From positions 7,026,501 to 7,090,500 of the forward strand of contig NZ_JAPEPO010000001.1 of assembly GCF_026340095.1 (NCBI RefSeq): a stretch of DNA of 64,000 bases. Direction: 5' to 3'. The stretch's first letter is position 1, and each line of letters begins with the position of its first letter. Below, one piece after another: positions 26,062 through 34,597 of the stretch. Below the pieces are notes generated by a model. It did not search any database. It saw nothing but the letters and a program-made list of their open reading frames with translations, and was not told the DNA's origin. This DNA is from Streptomyces sp. NBC_01446. Its GTDB lineage: Bacteria; Actinomycetota; Actinomycetes; Streptomycetales; Streptomycetaceae. Made by a program: the position numbers and the translations under genes.

Positions 26062-26358
26062 TCAGGTGGCGGCGGGCAGGCCGAGCAGCGCCCGTGCCAC
26101 CGCGTCGGGCGATTCGTCGCGTTCCCGCGCGAGCGCGACGACCGCGCGGCACGCGAGTTCGTTGATGCCGAACGTCAGTGCCTCCGGAGACACCCAGGTC
26201 GCGGCCTCGGCGAGCCTGTCCTCGTCGTCCTCGACGGAGGCCGACACATAGGTGGCCGCCGCCTCGAAGAGGTTGGGCGGCCGCTTGCGCGGCGGCGTCG
26301 CGATGCTCGCGCCGGCCGGTGTCCGTGCGGCCAAGGCCTTGCGGAGTCTGTCGAACAT
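26062..26358 (-). CDS. Hypothetical protein, 98 residues
   Basis: The likely start is ATG 26358 (MFDRLRKALAARTPAG), with GGGGAAGG upstream. The product is mostly helical in appearance, e.g. ATWVSPEALTFGINELACRAVVALARERDESPDAVARALLG. No known domain was recognised. It follows a 179-nt gap after the previous minus-strand gene's start, in which nothing coding was seen. Confidence 0.55.
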   Translation of the reverse strand: MFDRLRKALAARTPAGASIATPPRKRPPNLFEAAATYVSASVEDDEDRLAEAATWVSPEALTFGINELACRAVVALARERDESPDAVARALLGLPAAT

Positions 26359-26429
26359 GTACGCCACCTTCCCCCTGCGTGGTGTGCGACGGTGCGTCAC
26401 ATCTTCAACGTAGAGCGGGAGTTCGAGCG

Positions 26430-26975
26430 TCAGAAGGGTTTTGTCTCCGCGCGACCCCGCAAGTCCGTCAGGGTGGAGCGCAGCCAGGCCAGTTCGGCCC
26501 GGCTGGTCGCGCGGGCGATGGTGAGGATGCCGCGGCGGAACGGGTCGTCCAACTCCTCTGCATGCAGGGGTCGTTCACCTTCGTAGAAGAAGCTGGCCGG
26601 TTCCTCCAGGAACGCCAGCCTGCGCGCGAGCACGGTCGCCTGCGCCGCCGGGTCGTCGAGGTGTCGCAGGAACGCGAGGACCGTGAACCAGCGGTTCTCG
26701 TCCGTGATGTCGACCCGGCCGGGCTCCGCCAGCCTGCCGCGGAGCTCCTCCCGGCCCGCTGCCGTGAGGTTGAGGACGTGGCGCTGTGCCGCGACCGATC
26801 CCGGCTGCGTCTCGCGGGTGAGCAGGCCCGCCTTCTCCAGACGCTTGATCGCCGGATAGAGCGTGCTCTCGGCGACGGGCCGCACGTGGCCGGTCAGTGC
26901 CGTGATCCGTTTGCGCAGCTCGTATCCGTGCAGGGGCGCGTCGTAGAGGAAGCCGAGGATGGCGAGTTCCAGCAT
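26430..26975 (-). CDS. PadR-family transcriptional regulator
   Basis: 181 residues from ATG 26975 (MLELAILGFLYDAPLHGYELRKRI). This opening, followed by ESTLYPAIKRLEKAGLLTRE, is the classical PadR winged helix. The C-terminal region (FTVLAFLRHLDDPAAQATVLARRLAFLEE) is a Vir-like dimerisation segment. A GTG six codons earlier is an alternative start, because the RBS spacing for the ATG is poor. It diverges from an alpha/beta hydrolase gene and a perfect 20-bp palindrome lies between them, so autoregulation and control of the hydrolase are likely. Confidence 0.88.
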   Translation of the reverse strand: MLELAILGFLYDAPLHGYELRKRITALTGHVRPVAESTLYPAIKRLEKAGLLTRETQPGSVAAQRHVLNLTAAGREELRGRLAEPGRVDITDENRWFTVLAFLRHLDDPAAQATVLARRLAFLEEPASFFYEGERPLHAEELDDPFRRGILTIARATSRAELAWLRSTLTDLRGRAETKPF

Positions 26976-27007
26976 GCCTCCATTGTGCCGCACTCCCTCC
27001 GGGTTCG

Positions 27008-27045
27008 TTGTACATCGGTCTAGTAATACATCGGCACCGATGTAT
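27008..27045. promoter_or_regulatory. Candidate PadR operator (20-bp perfect palindrome)
   Basis: ATACATCGGCACCGATGTAT spans 27026-27045 and is perfectly symmetric. A third half-site TGTACATCGG lies at 27009-27018, 17 nt away. The ACAT...ATGT arrangement fits published PadR operator patterns. It lies in the shared promoter region of the padR-like gene and the divergent hydrolase gene. Confidence 0.7.
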
Positions 27046-27108
27046 GCTCTGCGGAGTGCCTCGCAAGGACGGGGCTGTGCGGTTGCTGGGGAGAGGGAGT
27101 GGGAGCGC

Positions 27109-27891
27109 ATGATGAAGCAGGCCCGGTTCGACTCGCAGGGGAGCTGTATCCGCTGGGTCGAGGCCGACGGGGACGGGGCTCCGCTGGTGTACGTCCATGG
27201 GCTGGGGTCGGCCTCGACCGTCTACCACGCGCACATCGCCGGCAGGCCCGAACTCGCGGGCCGGCGTTCGCTGTTCGTCGATCTGCCGGGGCACGGCATC
27301 AGTGACCGCCCCGCTGACTTCGGGTACTCGCTGGACGACCACGCCGATGCTCTGGCGGCCGCTCTTGAAGCGGCGGGCGTGTCCGGGGTGGAGCTCGTCG
27401 CGCACAGCATGGGCGGCGCCGTGGCGATTGTTCTCGCCCACCGGCGCCGCGGCCTCGTCTCGCGGCTCGTGCTCACCGAGGCGAACCTCGACCCGTACCC
27501 TCCCCGCGTGGAGGGCAGCAGCGGAATTGCCTCCTACGGAGAGGACGAGTACGTCAACGGTGTCGGCCACGCGCGCGTGCTCGCCAAGATCGGTCCCCTG
27601 TGGGCGGCCACCATGCGCCTCGCGGACCCCCTCGCCCTGCACCGCACCGCCGTCGGACTCGCCCACGGCACCCGTCCCACCATGCGGCGGATGCTCATGG
27701 ACCTGGACATCGACCGGCTGTATCTGCAGGGCGCGCGCAGCGGTGAACTCGCGGACCGCGCGGGTCTCGAGGCCGCGGGTGTACGCGTGCGCACCGTGCC
27801 CGACGCCGGGCACAACGTCATGTTCGACAACGCGGAGGCCTTCGCCGCGGCGGTCGCGGACCACGCTCTCGCGTCGCCCGGCACGCGTTAG
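27109..27891 (+). CDS. Alpha/beta hydrolase
   Basis: 260 residues from ATG 27109; the adjacent ATG at 27112 fits the GGGAG RBS spacing better and is equally possible. The fold shows the oxyanion motif YVHGLGSAS, DLPGHGISDRP, the nucleophile elbow VAHSMGGAV and the His in DAGHNVMFDN. The substrate is unknown. No signal peptide is present, so it is cytoplasmic. Divergence from padR suggests induction by a small toxic or aromatic compound (inference). Its stop codon overlaps the convergent methyltransferase stop by 4 nt. Confidence 0.83.
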   Translation: MMKQARFDSQGSCIRWVEADGDGAPLVYVHGLGSASTVYHAHIAGRPELAGRRSLFVDLPGHGISDRPADFGYSLDDHADALAAALEAAGVSGVELVAHSMGGAVAIVLAHRRRGLVSRLVLTEANLDPYPPRVEGSSGIASYGEDEYVNGVGHARVLAKIGPLWAATMRLADPLALHRTAVGLAHGTRPTMRRMLMDLDIDRLYLQGARSGELADRAGLEAAGVRVRTVPDAGHNVMFDNAEAFAAAVADHALASPGTR

Positions 27892-28487
27892 TCCCGGCGC
27901 TCCGCCAGCGCCAGGAAACGGGCGTCCTCATCCACGTACGACGTCATCCGCCAGCCCGAACCGGCCAGCAGCGAGCGGAGGTTCGGTTCGGCGCGCAGGT
28001 CGTCCGGGGTGAGCTCGCGGCCCTGTCGCGCGGCCAGTGCCGCCCGCCCGATGGGGTGGAACAGCGCGAGGAGTCCACCCGGGCGCACCACCCTCGCCAA
28101 CTCCCTCAGATTCTCCTGGGGTTGGGGCAGGTGTGCGACAAGTCCCGAACCGAAGACGGCGTCGAGCGACTGGGACCGTACGGGCAGGCGCGTCACGTCG
28201 GCGAGCATCAGCGAGCCGGCGTGATCCCGTCCCGCCCGCGCGGCGGCCTCCAGCATCGCGGGCGTCAGGTCGACCCCGAGTACGGCCCCCGAAGGCCCCA
28301 CGGCGTCCCTGAGCGCCGGCAGGGCGCGTCCCGTGCCGCATCCCGCGTCGAGCACCCGGTCGCCCGCGCGGAGCCCCAGCCCGGCGACGGCCGCCTCGAA
28401 GCGCGGACCGTCGTCGGGGAACCGTGTGTCCCAGCGGGCCGCGCGGGCCGAGAAGAACTCCTGTACGTGCGTGTGGTCGTCGCTCAT
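27888..28487 (-). CDS. Class I SAM-dependent methyltransferase
   Basis: 199 residues from ATG 28487 (MSDDHTHVQEFFSARAARWDTRFPDDGPRF). SAM-binding motif I is VLDAGCGTGRALPAL, followed by VLGVDLTPAMLEAA, ADVTRLPVRSQSLDAVFGSG, and LRELARVVRPGGLLALF. This is a UbiE/Methyltransf_11-type enzyme; the acceptor is unknown. A longer frame to 28730 runs into unlikely sequence and is rejected. Confidence 0.87.
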   Translation of the reverse strand: MSDDHTHVQEFFSARAARWDTRFPDDGPRFEAAVAGLGLRAGDRVLDAGCGTGRALPALRDAVGPSGAVLGVDLTPAMLEAAARAGRDHAGSLMLADVTRLPVRSQSLDAVFGSGLVAHLPQPQENLRELARVVRPGGLLALFHPIGRAALAARQGRELTPDDLRAEPNLRSLLAGSGWRMTSYVDEDARFLALAERRD

Positions 28488-28712
28488 GACTCCATGATCC
28501 CTCGCGTGCCGGCGCGCGTGGGCGGGTGCGAGGGATCGAAAACTCCGCATGCGACCGATGAGAACCGGTGCGAACCGAAACCGCCGCATGCGCGGACGGT
28601 GCACATGTTCGAGCCTGACGCGATCGTTCACGTGCGTCTCTCTGTCATATTCCAGCAGCTTTCGAAAGGCGCCCCTGTTGTGCGCCCCCGAGAGGTCTAG
28701 CGTCCCGGAGCC

Positions 28713-29486
28713 ATGGGACACCTGGACCACGCCACCTTCGGCTGGCTTACCCCCGTGCTGTCATACGTGATGGCCTCCATCGGCGCCGCGCTCGGTCTGC
28801 GCTGCACCGTCCGCGCCCTCGGCGCCACCGGCCGTTCGCGGCGCAACTGGCTGATCACCGCGGCGTCCGCGATCGGCACGGGCATCTGGACGATGCACTT
28901 CGTGGCGATGCTCGGCTTCGGCGTCACCGGTACGGAGATCCGCTACGACGTGCCGCTCACCGTCCTCAGCCTGGTCGTCGCCGTGGCCGTCGTGGGCGTC
29001 GGCGTCTTCGCCGTCGGCTACAGCCGCGACCGCAACCGCGCCCTCGCCCTCGGCGGGCTCACCACGGGACTCGGCGTCGCGAGCATGCACTACCTGGGCA
29101 TGGCGGCGTTGCGCCTGCACGGCCAGGTGCGCTACGACCCGCTGCTCGTGGGGCTCTCCGTCTCCATCGCCGTCGTCGCCGCGACGGCCGCCCTCTGGGC
29201 CGGACTCAACATCAAGTCGCCCGCCGCTGTCGCGGTCGCCTCCCTCGTCATGGGCGGCGCGGTGAGCAGCATGCACTACACCGGAATGATGGCGGTGAGC
29301 GTGAAGGTCGCGTCCTCCGCAGCGGCCCTGCCCGGGGCCACGGCGATGCAGTTCATCTTCCCCCTCGCCGTCGGCCTCGGGTCCTACCTCTTCCTGACGT
29401 CCGCGTTCGTCGCGCTGTCACCCACCACGGGGGAGCGCGAGGCCTCCGCGTCGGCCCAGCGGCCCGTCGAGAGCGTCGCCCGCTGA
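28713..29486 (+). CDS. MHYT-domain integral membrane sensor protein
   Basis: 257 residues with RBS CGGAG. About seven transmembrane segments alternate with three MHYT-type motifs: MHFVAMLGF, MHYLGMAAL and MHYTGMMAV. MHYT domains are proposed to bind copper and sense O2, CO or NO at the membrane face (family knowledge). Here the domain is stand-alone, without the GGDEF/EAL or kinase output often fused to it. It lies 56 nt upstream of the conservon sensor gene on the same strand, suggesting a functional link. Confidence 0.87.
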   Translation: MGHLDHATFGWLTPVLSYVMASIGAALGLRCTVRALGATGRSRRNWLITAASAIGTGIWTMHFVAMLGFGVTGTEIRYDVPLTVLSLVVAVAVVGVGVFAVGYSRDRNRALALGGLTTGLGVASMHYLGMAALRLHGQVRYDPLLVGLSVSIAVVAATAALWAGLNIKSPAAVAVASLVMGGAVSSMHYTGMMAVSVKVASSAAALPGATAMQFIFPLAVGLGSYLFLTSAFVALSPTTGEREASASAQRPVESVAR

Positions 29487-29542
29487 CGGCGGACCGGCGC
29501 CACGACCCTTCCCACCACGAGCGCACCACGAGCGAGGAGGCC

Positions 29543-32083
29543 ATGCGTACACCCCGGAGGACCCCCATCAACGGCGCGCCGCCCAAGCCCGCGCCCCCGG
29601 CGCGCGGACGGCGCGCGCACGCCGGACCGCCCGCGGAAGAGGACCACGCAGCGGACGACCCGTCCCCTCCGACCGTGCCTCCCACGCGCGCGGGCGGCCG
29701 CGGACTGCGGCCCCGCACCGTCCGCGCCAAGATCGTGTGCCTCCTGATGGTGCCCGTCGTCTCGCTGCTCGCCCTGTGGGCGTACGCGACGGTCACCACC
29801 GCCCAGGACGTCGCCCGCATGCGGCAGTTGCAGCGGGTCGACGCCACGGTCCGCGGCCCGGTCGCCGACGCGGTCGCCGCGCTCCAGGCCGAACGCACCG
29901 CCGCCGTCGCCTACGCCGCCAAGCCGGCGGGCGACCGCGGTGACGACCTCAGGAAGCGCGCCTCGGCGACCGACAAGGCCGTGGCCAAGCTCCGCCTGGG
30001 CGACGGCAACACCGTCGCGGACGGCGCCGATCTGCCCGCCCGGATCGGCGAGCGCCTCTCGGTGTTCGTCACCGGCGCCGAGAAGCTGCGTTCCGTGCGC
30101 AGCGCGGTGCTCGGCCGACGCACCGGCTGGGAGGGTGCGTACGGGCAGTACACGAAGACGATCGACACCGCGTTCGCGGTGACCGGCGCGGTGACCGGGA
30201 TCCAGGACGACCGTCTCGGCTCCGACGCGCGCGTGCTGCTCGAGTTCTCACGGTCCGGCGAGATGCTCGCCCGCGAGGACTCCCTGCTCGCCGCCGCGCG
30301 GCTCGCTGGCTCTCTGGACGGCGCACGGCTGCGGCTGTTCACCGGAGCGGTCGACACCCGGCGGACCCTCGCCGAATCGGCGGTCGCCGACCTTCCGGCA
30401 CCGCAACGGACTGCCTGGCGCAATCTCGTGGAGGGGAGCGCGTACGGCGACGTACACGCCGTCGAGGACAAGGCGCTCGCCGCCAGGCCCGGCAGTGCTG
30501 CGCTCGCCGCGGCACCCGCACTCACCTGGGACAGCGCGCACACGATCGTGCAGAACCGGTTCCGCTCGATAGAGACGGACGCGGCGCACACGGCCGGGGT
30601 CCGGGCGGATCCGTTCACCCGCGGACTGCTCACGCCCGCAGGCGCCGCGGTCCTCTTCGGCCTGCTGGCCGTCGCCGCCTCCCTCGTGATCTCCGTACGC
30701 ATCGGCCGGGGCCTGGTCATCGAACTGATCAGCCTGCGCAACAGCGCCCTGGAGATCGCCCGGCGCAAACTTCCGCACGCCATGCGGAAACTGCGCGCCG
30801 GCGAGGAGATCGACGTCCGCGCCGAGGCGCCGGAAGGCCCTCCCGCCGAGGACGAGACCGGGCAGGTCGCCGAGGCGCTCGGCACGGTGCACAGGGCAGC
30901 CCTGCGCGCCGCCGCCGAACGCGCGGAACTCGCCAGCGGGATCTCCGGGGTCTTCGTCAACCTCGCCCGCCGCAGCCAGGTCCTCGTACACCGTCAGCTC
31001 GGCCTCCTCGACACCATGGAGCGCAGGGCCGAGGACCCGAACGAACTCAGCGACCTCTTCCGTCTCGACCACCTCACGACCCGCATGAGGCGCCACGCGG
31101 AAAGCCTGATCATCCTCTCCGGAGCCGCCCCGGGCCGCGCCTGGCGCACCCCCGTCTCGCTGACCAACGTGGTCCGCGCGGCCGTCTCCGAAATCGAGGA
31201 CTACGCGCGCGTGGAGGTACGGCAACTGCCCGCCGCCTCCGTGCAGGGCGCGGCGGTCGCCGACCTCACCCATCTCCTGGCCGAACTCGTCGAGAACGCC
31301 GCCCAGTTCTCCCCACCGCACACCAAGGTGCGGGTCAGCGGCGAACCCGTCGGAAACGGCTACGCCCTGGAGATCGAGGACCGGGGCCTCGGCATGGGCA
31401 AGGAGACCCTCGCCGAGGCCAACAACCGCATCGCCCACTCCGAAGCGCTCGACCTGTTCGACAGCGACCGGCTCGGGCTCTTCGTGGTCAGCCGGCTCGC
31501 CCACCGCCACGGCATCAAGGTGCACCTGCGCACCTCGCCCTACGGCGGCACCACCACGGTCGTCCTGCTGCCCACACCCCTGCTGCACGCCGGAACCCCG
31601 GAACGGGCGGACACCACCCAGGAACACGCGACGGAGCACCACTACGCGCGCGTGCCCGACCCGGAAGCAGCCCACATGAACGGCAACTCCGTGCCCGCCC
31701 AGGGGCCGCGCCCCGCAATCGCCGCCGCCGTACACGCCGTGCCGGACGCCGACACGGCTCACGACGCCCCACCGCCCCCGGGAGTCACCGCCCTGCGCCT
31801 GCACAGGCAGCCCGCGAACAACACCGACGACACCGACGACGCAGCACCGGACGGACTGCCCAAGCGGGTGCGGCAGGCGAGCCTCGCGCCCCAACTGCGC
31901 GAGCGGCCCGAGGAGCAGAACGGCGCCGCACAGCACCAGGAACCCGACGCACGGACGCCCGAACAGGCACGGCAGCGCATGGCGGCCTTCCGTGACGGCT
32001 GGGTCCGGGGCGGCGGCCGCCCACCAGGAGCCGGCTCAGGACCCGTGTCCGGCAGCGAAAGCACCGAAGGAGATCCCACATGA
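29543..32083 (+). CDS. cvnA: Conservon sensor-like ATPase CvnA (nitrate/nitrite-sensor-type histidine kinase)
   Basis: 846 residues with RBS GAGGAGG. The N-terminal ~55 residues are disordered and basic. Transmembrane segments lie at about 63-85 and 361-390, with a nitrate/nitrite-sensing-type extracytoplasmic domain between them. The kinase-like part has LDHLTTRMRRHAESL, an N box ELVENAAQFSPPHT (about 577), EIEDRGLGMGKE and RLGLFVVSRLAHRHGIKVHL. The C-terminal ~200 residues are disordered and His/Ala/Pro-rich. It heads the cvnABCD operon and overlaps cvnB as ATGA. Streptomyces conservons are membrane-associated signalling complexes that resemble eukaryotic GPCR systems. Confidence 0.88.
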   Translation: MRTPRRTPINGAPPKPAPPARGRRAHAGPPAEEDHAADDPSPPTVPPTRAGGRGLRPRTVRAKIVCLLMVPVVSLLALWAYATVTTAQDVARMRQLQRVDATVRGPVADAVAALQAERTAAVAYAAKPAGDRGDDLRKRASATDKAVAKLRLGDGNTVADGADLPARIGERLSVFVTGAEKLRSVRSAVLGRRTGWEGAYGQYTKTIDTAFAVTGAVTGIQDDRLGSDARVLLEFSRSGEMLAREDSLLAAARLAGSLDGARLRLFTGAVDTRRTLAESAVADLPAPQRTAWRNLVEGSAYGDVHAVEDKALAARPGSAALAAAPALTWDSAHTIVQNRFRSIETDAAHTAGVRADPFTRGLLTPAGAAVLFGLLAVAASLVISVRIGRGLVIELISLRNSALEIARRKLPHAMRKLRAGEEIDVRAEAPEGPPAEDETGQVAEALGTVHRAALRAAAERAELASGISGVFVNLARRSQVLVHRQLGLLDTMERRAEDPNELSDLFRLDHLTTRMRRHAESLIILSGAAPGRAWRTPVSLTNVVRAAVSEIEDYARVEVRQLPAASVQGAAVADLTHLLAELVENAAQFSPPHTKVRVSGEPVGNGYALEIEDRGLGMGKETLAEANNRIAHSEALDLFDSDRLGLFVVSRLAHRHGIKVHLRTSPYGGTTTVVLLPTPLLHAGTPERADTTQEHATEHHYARVPDPEAAHMNGNSVPAQGPRPAIAAAVHAVPDADTAHDAPPPPGVTALRLHRQPANNTDDTDDAAPDGLPKRVRQASLAPQLRERPEEQNGAAQHQEPDARTPEQARQRMAAFRDGWVRGGGRPPGAGSGPVSGSESTEGDPT

Positions 32084-32517
32084 TCCAGGACCCCACCACG
32101 GGCGCCGCGCCCCGGTCCGGAGAACTCGACTGGCTCCTCGACGACCTGGTGCAGCGCGTGGCCGAGCTGAGGCACGCGGTCGTCCTGTCCAACGACGGGC
32201 TCGCCGTCGGCGCGTCCAGCGGTCTCGGCCGCGAGGACGCCGAACACCTGGCCGCCGTCGCCTCCGGCTTCCACAGCCTCGCCAAGGGGGCCGGCCGTCA
32301 CTTCGGAGCGGGCGGCGTCCGCCAGACCATGGTCGAGATGGACGACGGCTTCCTCTTCGTCGCGGCCGCGGGCGACGGTTCCTGCCTCGCCGTCCTCAGC
32401 ACGGCCGACGCCGACATCGGCCTCGTTGCCTATGAGATGGCCCGCATGGTCAAGCGAGTCGGCGAACACCTCTACACCCCATCGCGGTTCGCCGCGCAGC
32501 CGCCCGCCGCCGGATGA
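32080..32517 (+). CDS. cvnB: Conservon roadblock/LC7 protein CvnB
   Basis: 145 residues. The roadblock/LC7 fold is recognised from ELDWLLDDLVQRVAELRHAVVLSNDGLAVGASSGLGREDAEHLAAVASGFHSLAKG and GAGGVRQTMVEMDDGFLFVAAAGDGSCLAVLS. Roadblock proteins bind and regulate small GTPases, here probably CvnD. It overlaps cvnA by 4 nt and precedes cvnC by 16 nt. A closely similar paralogue lies at 34089. Confidence 0.9.
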   Translation: MIQDPTTGAAPRSGELDWLLDDLVQRVAELRHAVVLSNDGLAVGASSGLGREDAEHLAAVASGFHSLAKGAGRHFGAGGVRQTMVEMDDGFLFVAAAGDGSCLAVLSTADADIGLVAYEMARMVKRVGEHLYTPSRFAAQPPAAG

Positions 32518-32533
32518 CCGGACGGCCACGACG

Positions 32534-32965
32534 ATGAACGATCACGGGCACAGAGACGACCAGGGGCGGGGCAACCCGGACCGGTCGGGCAGCCAGTGGT
32601 ACGACAACGAGGCCGGGCCCCTGGTCCGCCCCTACGCGATGACCGGCGGGCGCACCTCACCCGGGCCCAGAGGGGTGCGTTTCGACCTGATCGCACTCGT
32701 CAAGCTCGACGACGCCGCGCCCGGCAAGGACGACGACACGGCGCTCGGCCCCGAGCACAGGGCGCTCATCGAGCTGTGCCGCGCCGAGACGCAGTCGGTC
32801 GCCGAACTCGCCGCGGGCACCGACCTCCCCGTAGGGGTGGTCAGGGTGCTCCTGGGCGACCTTCTCGACATGGGTTGCGTCAAGGTCAGCCGACCCGTGC
32901 CGCCCGCTCAGCTACCCGACGAAAAGATCTTGAGGGAAGTCATCGATGGCCTCCGAGCCCTCTGA
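32534..32965 (+). CDS. cvnC: Conservon DUF742 protein CvnC
   Basis: 143 residues from ATG 32534. The DUF742 core is LVRPYAMTGGRTSPGPRGVRFDLIALVKL and ELCRAETQSVAELAAGTDLPVGVVRVLLGDLLDMGCVKV, with a winged-helix look in the second half. The first ~20 residues are polar and disordered. It overlaps cvnD by 20 nt. CvnC interacts with the other conservon parts; its biochemical role is not established. Confidence 0.88.
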   Translation: MNDHGHRDDQGRGNPDRSGSQWYDNEAGPLVRPYAMTGGRTSPGPRGVRFDLIALVKLDDAAPGKDDDTALGPEHRALIELCRAETQSVAELAAGTDLPVGVVRVLLGDLLDMGCVKVSRPVPPAQLPDEKILREVIDGLRAL

Positions 32966-33551
32966 AGAGACGAACGCCGACAACTCCGCCCTGGCTCTGA
33001 AGATCCTGGTCGCGGGCGGATTCGGGGTGGGCAAGACCACCCTGGTCGGCGCCGTGAGCGAGATCCGACCGCTGCGCACCGAGGAACTGCTCAGCGAGCT
33101 CGGCCAGAACGTGGACGACACCGGAGCCGTGGAGCGCAAGACCACGACGACCGTCGCCATGGACTTCGGCCGCATCACCATCCGCTCCGACCTCTCGCTC
33201 TACCTGTTCGGCACGCCGGGCCAGGACCGTTTCTGGTTCCTCTGGGACGAACTCTCGCAGGGCGCGCTGGGCGCCGTCGTCCTCGCGGACACCCGCCGGC
33301 TCGAGGACAGCTTCCCCGCCGTGGACTACTTCGAGCACCGCCACATCCCGTTCGTGGTGGCGGTCAACTGCTTCACGAACGCCCGTTCTTACGGTGCCCT
33401 TGAGGTGTCGCGTGCCCTCGACCTGGACCGCGGGACACCCGTCGTGCTGTGCGACGCCCGCGACCGTGACTCGGGAAAGGAGGTGCTGATCCGGCTCGTC
33501 GAGTACGCCGGGCGGATGCACACCGCCCGGCTCCTCGACTCCGTGGGCTGA
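32946..33551 (+). CDS. cvnD: Conservon Ras-like GTPase CvnD
   Basis: 201 residues. GTP-binding elements: P-loop GGFGVGKTTLVGAVSEI, switch segment KTTTTVAMDFGRI, and FGTPGQDRFWFLWDE (DxxG equivalent). The MglA-like bacterial GTPase fold is clear. It probably cycles between GDP and GTP forms under the control of CvnB and signals from CvnA. Last gene of the operon; the convergent PPOX gene ends 12 nt later. Confidence 0.9.
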   Translation: MASEPSEETNADNSALALKILVAGGFGVGKTTLVGAVSEIRPLRTEELLSELGQNVDDTGAVERKTTTTVAMDFGRITIRSDLSLYLFGTPGQDRFWFLWDELSQGALGAVVLADTRRLEDSFPAVDYFEHRHIPFVVAVNCFTNARSYGALEVSRALDLDRGTPVVLCDARDRDSGKEVLIRLVEYAGRMHTARLLDSVG

Positions 33552-33563
33552 GGTGCGACGCCG

Positions 33564-33992
33564 TCAGTCGGTGAGCCCCGCGAGGGCCACGACCTTCTCG
33601 ATCCGCACGCGCACCAGGAGCTCGCCGGGCACGCCGTTGCGCTCGCCGAACTCCTGGGCGCGGTCCTCGCCCATGTACCGCGCGCCGATCCTGGTGGCCG
33701 AGTCCCGCAACTGTCCCAGTTCCTCGACGAGTTCGGCGCGTCCCTCGATCACGGTGAAGGAGAACGGCGGTCGTTCGTCGTCCACGCACAGGGCCACCCG
33801 GTTGTCCCGGGCGAGATTGCGGCCCTTCACGGTGTCCTTGCCGGTGTTGAACACGAGATCCTCGCCGTCGAGGACGAACCAGACAGGCGCGATGTGCGGG
33901 CTGCCGTCGGGCCGCACGGTGGACAGCTTGGCGGTACGGGTCCCCTCGGAGACGAACGCCCGCCATTCCTCATCGGTCATCTTGTGTGCCAT
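33564..33992 (-). CDS. PPOX-class / F420-dependent oxidoreductase-like protein
   Basis: 142 residues from ATG 33992 (MAHKMTDEEWRAFVSEGTRTAKLSTVRPDGSPHIAPVWFVLDGEDLVFNTG). This is the split-barrel flavin-reductase-like pyridoxamine 5'-phosphate oxidase fold; the TAKLSTVRPDGSPHIAPVWF signature is common in actinobacterial F420- or FMN-binding members. Substrate and cofactor are not determined. It is convergent with cvnD and divergent from the extra roadblock gene. Confidence 0.85.
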   Translation of the reverse strand: MAHKMTDEEWRAFVSEGTRTAKLSTVRPDGSPHIAPVWFVLDGEDLVFNTGKDTVKGRNLARDNRVALCVDDERPPFSFTVIEGRAELVEELGQLRDSATRIGARYMGEDRAQEFGERNGVPGELLVRVRIEKVVALAGLTD

Positions 33993-34088
33993 GGGGTCAT
34001 CCTGCTTGCCGAGACGCCGGGCGTGGGGAAGGCTGGCGAGACAGATCCTCCGGGTAGGGGAGCGATCGGGAATGGGGGAGTCGGGATC

Positions 34089-34487
34089 ATGGCGGACAAC
34101 GAGGGGCTCGGCTGGCTGCTGGACGACCTGACAGAGCGTGTCGAACATGTGCGCCACGCTCTCGTCCTGTCCAACGACGGTCTGGTCACCGGAGCGAGCA
34201 GCGACCTCAGGCGGGAGGACGCCGAGCATCTGGCGGCCGTGTCGTCCGGTCTGCACAGCCTGGCCAAGGGATCCGGGCGGCACTTCGGTGCCGGTGGTGT
34301 CCGGCAGACGATGGTCGAGTTCGACGACGCCGTACTTTTCGTGACGGCGGCGGGCGACGGCAGCTGCCTGTGCGTCCTCAGCTCGGCCGAGGCCGACATC
34401 GGCCAGGTCGCCTACGAGATGACGCTGCTCGTCAATCGGGTCGGCGAGCACCTCGGCGTGGGAGCCCGCCGAGCAGAAGGATCCTGA
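34089..34487 (+). CDS. Stand-alone roadblock/LC7 protein, CvnB paralogue
   Basis: 132 residues from ATG 34089. It closely follows CvnB: GLGWLLDDLTERVEHVRHALVLSNDGLVTGASSDLRREDAEHLAAVSSGLHSLAKGSGRHFGAGGVRQTMVEFDD. It lacks neighbouring cvnC or cvnD genes of its own, so it is an orphan copy separated from the conservon by one opposite-strand gene. It may substitute for or compete with CvnB in binding the GTPase. Confidence 0.87.
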   Translation: MADNEGLGWLLDDLTERVEHVRHALVLSNDGLVTGASSDLRREDAEHLAAVSSGLHSLAKGSGRHFGAGGVRQTMVEFDDAVLFVTAAGDGSCLCVLSSAEADIGQVAYEMTLLVNRVGEHLGVGARRAEGS

Positions 34488-34514
34488 CCTGCGCAAACGT
34501 CAGGCCGATCAGAG

Positions 34515-34523
34515 TTATCCACA
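34515..34523 (+). other. Single perfect DnaA-box-like sequence
   Basis: TTATCCACA at 34515-34523 matches the general DnaA-box consensus. It is alone, in the 110-nt gap before the DUF6397-type gene, with no box cluster or dnaA/dnaN genes nearby, so it is not an origin. It may be a chance match or a regulatory/titration site. Confidence 0.3.
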
Positions 34524-34597
34524 GGCTCAGCGGCGCGGGCGGGATTCGGGCTACGGTTTTTCCCGGGAGCGATCACGACTCACGGGGGAGATCAGAC

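Noticed and set aside
34515..34523. Replication origin
   Set aside because: Only one DnaA-box-like sequence and no dnaA, dnaN or gyrB nearby.
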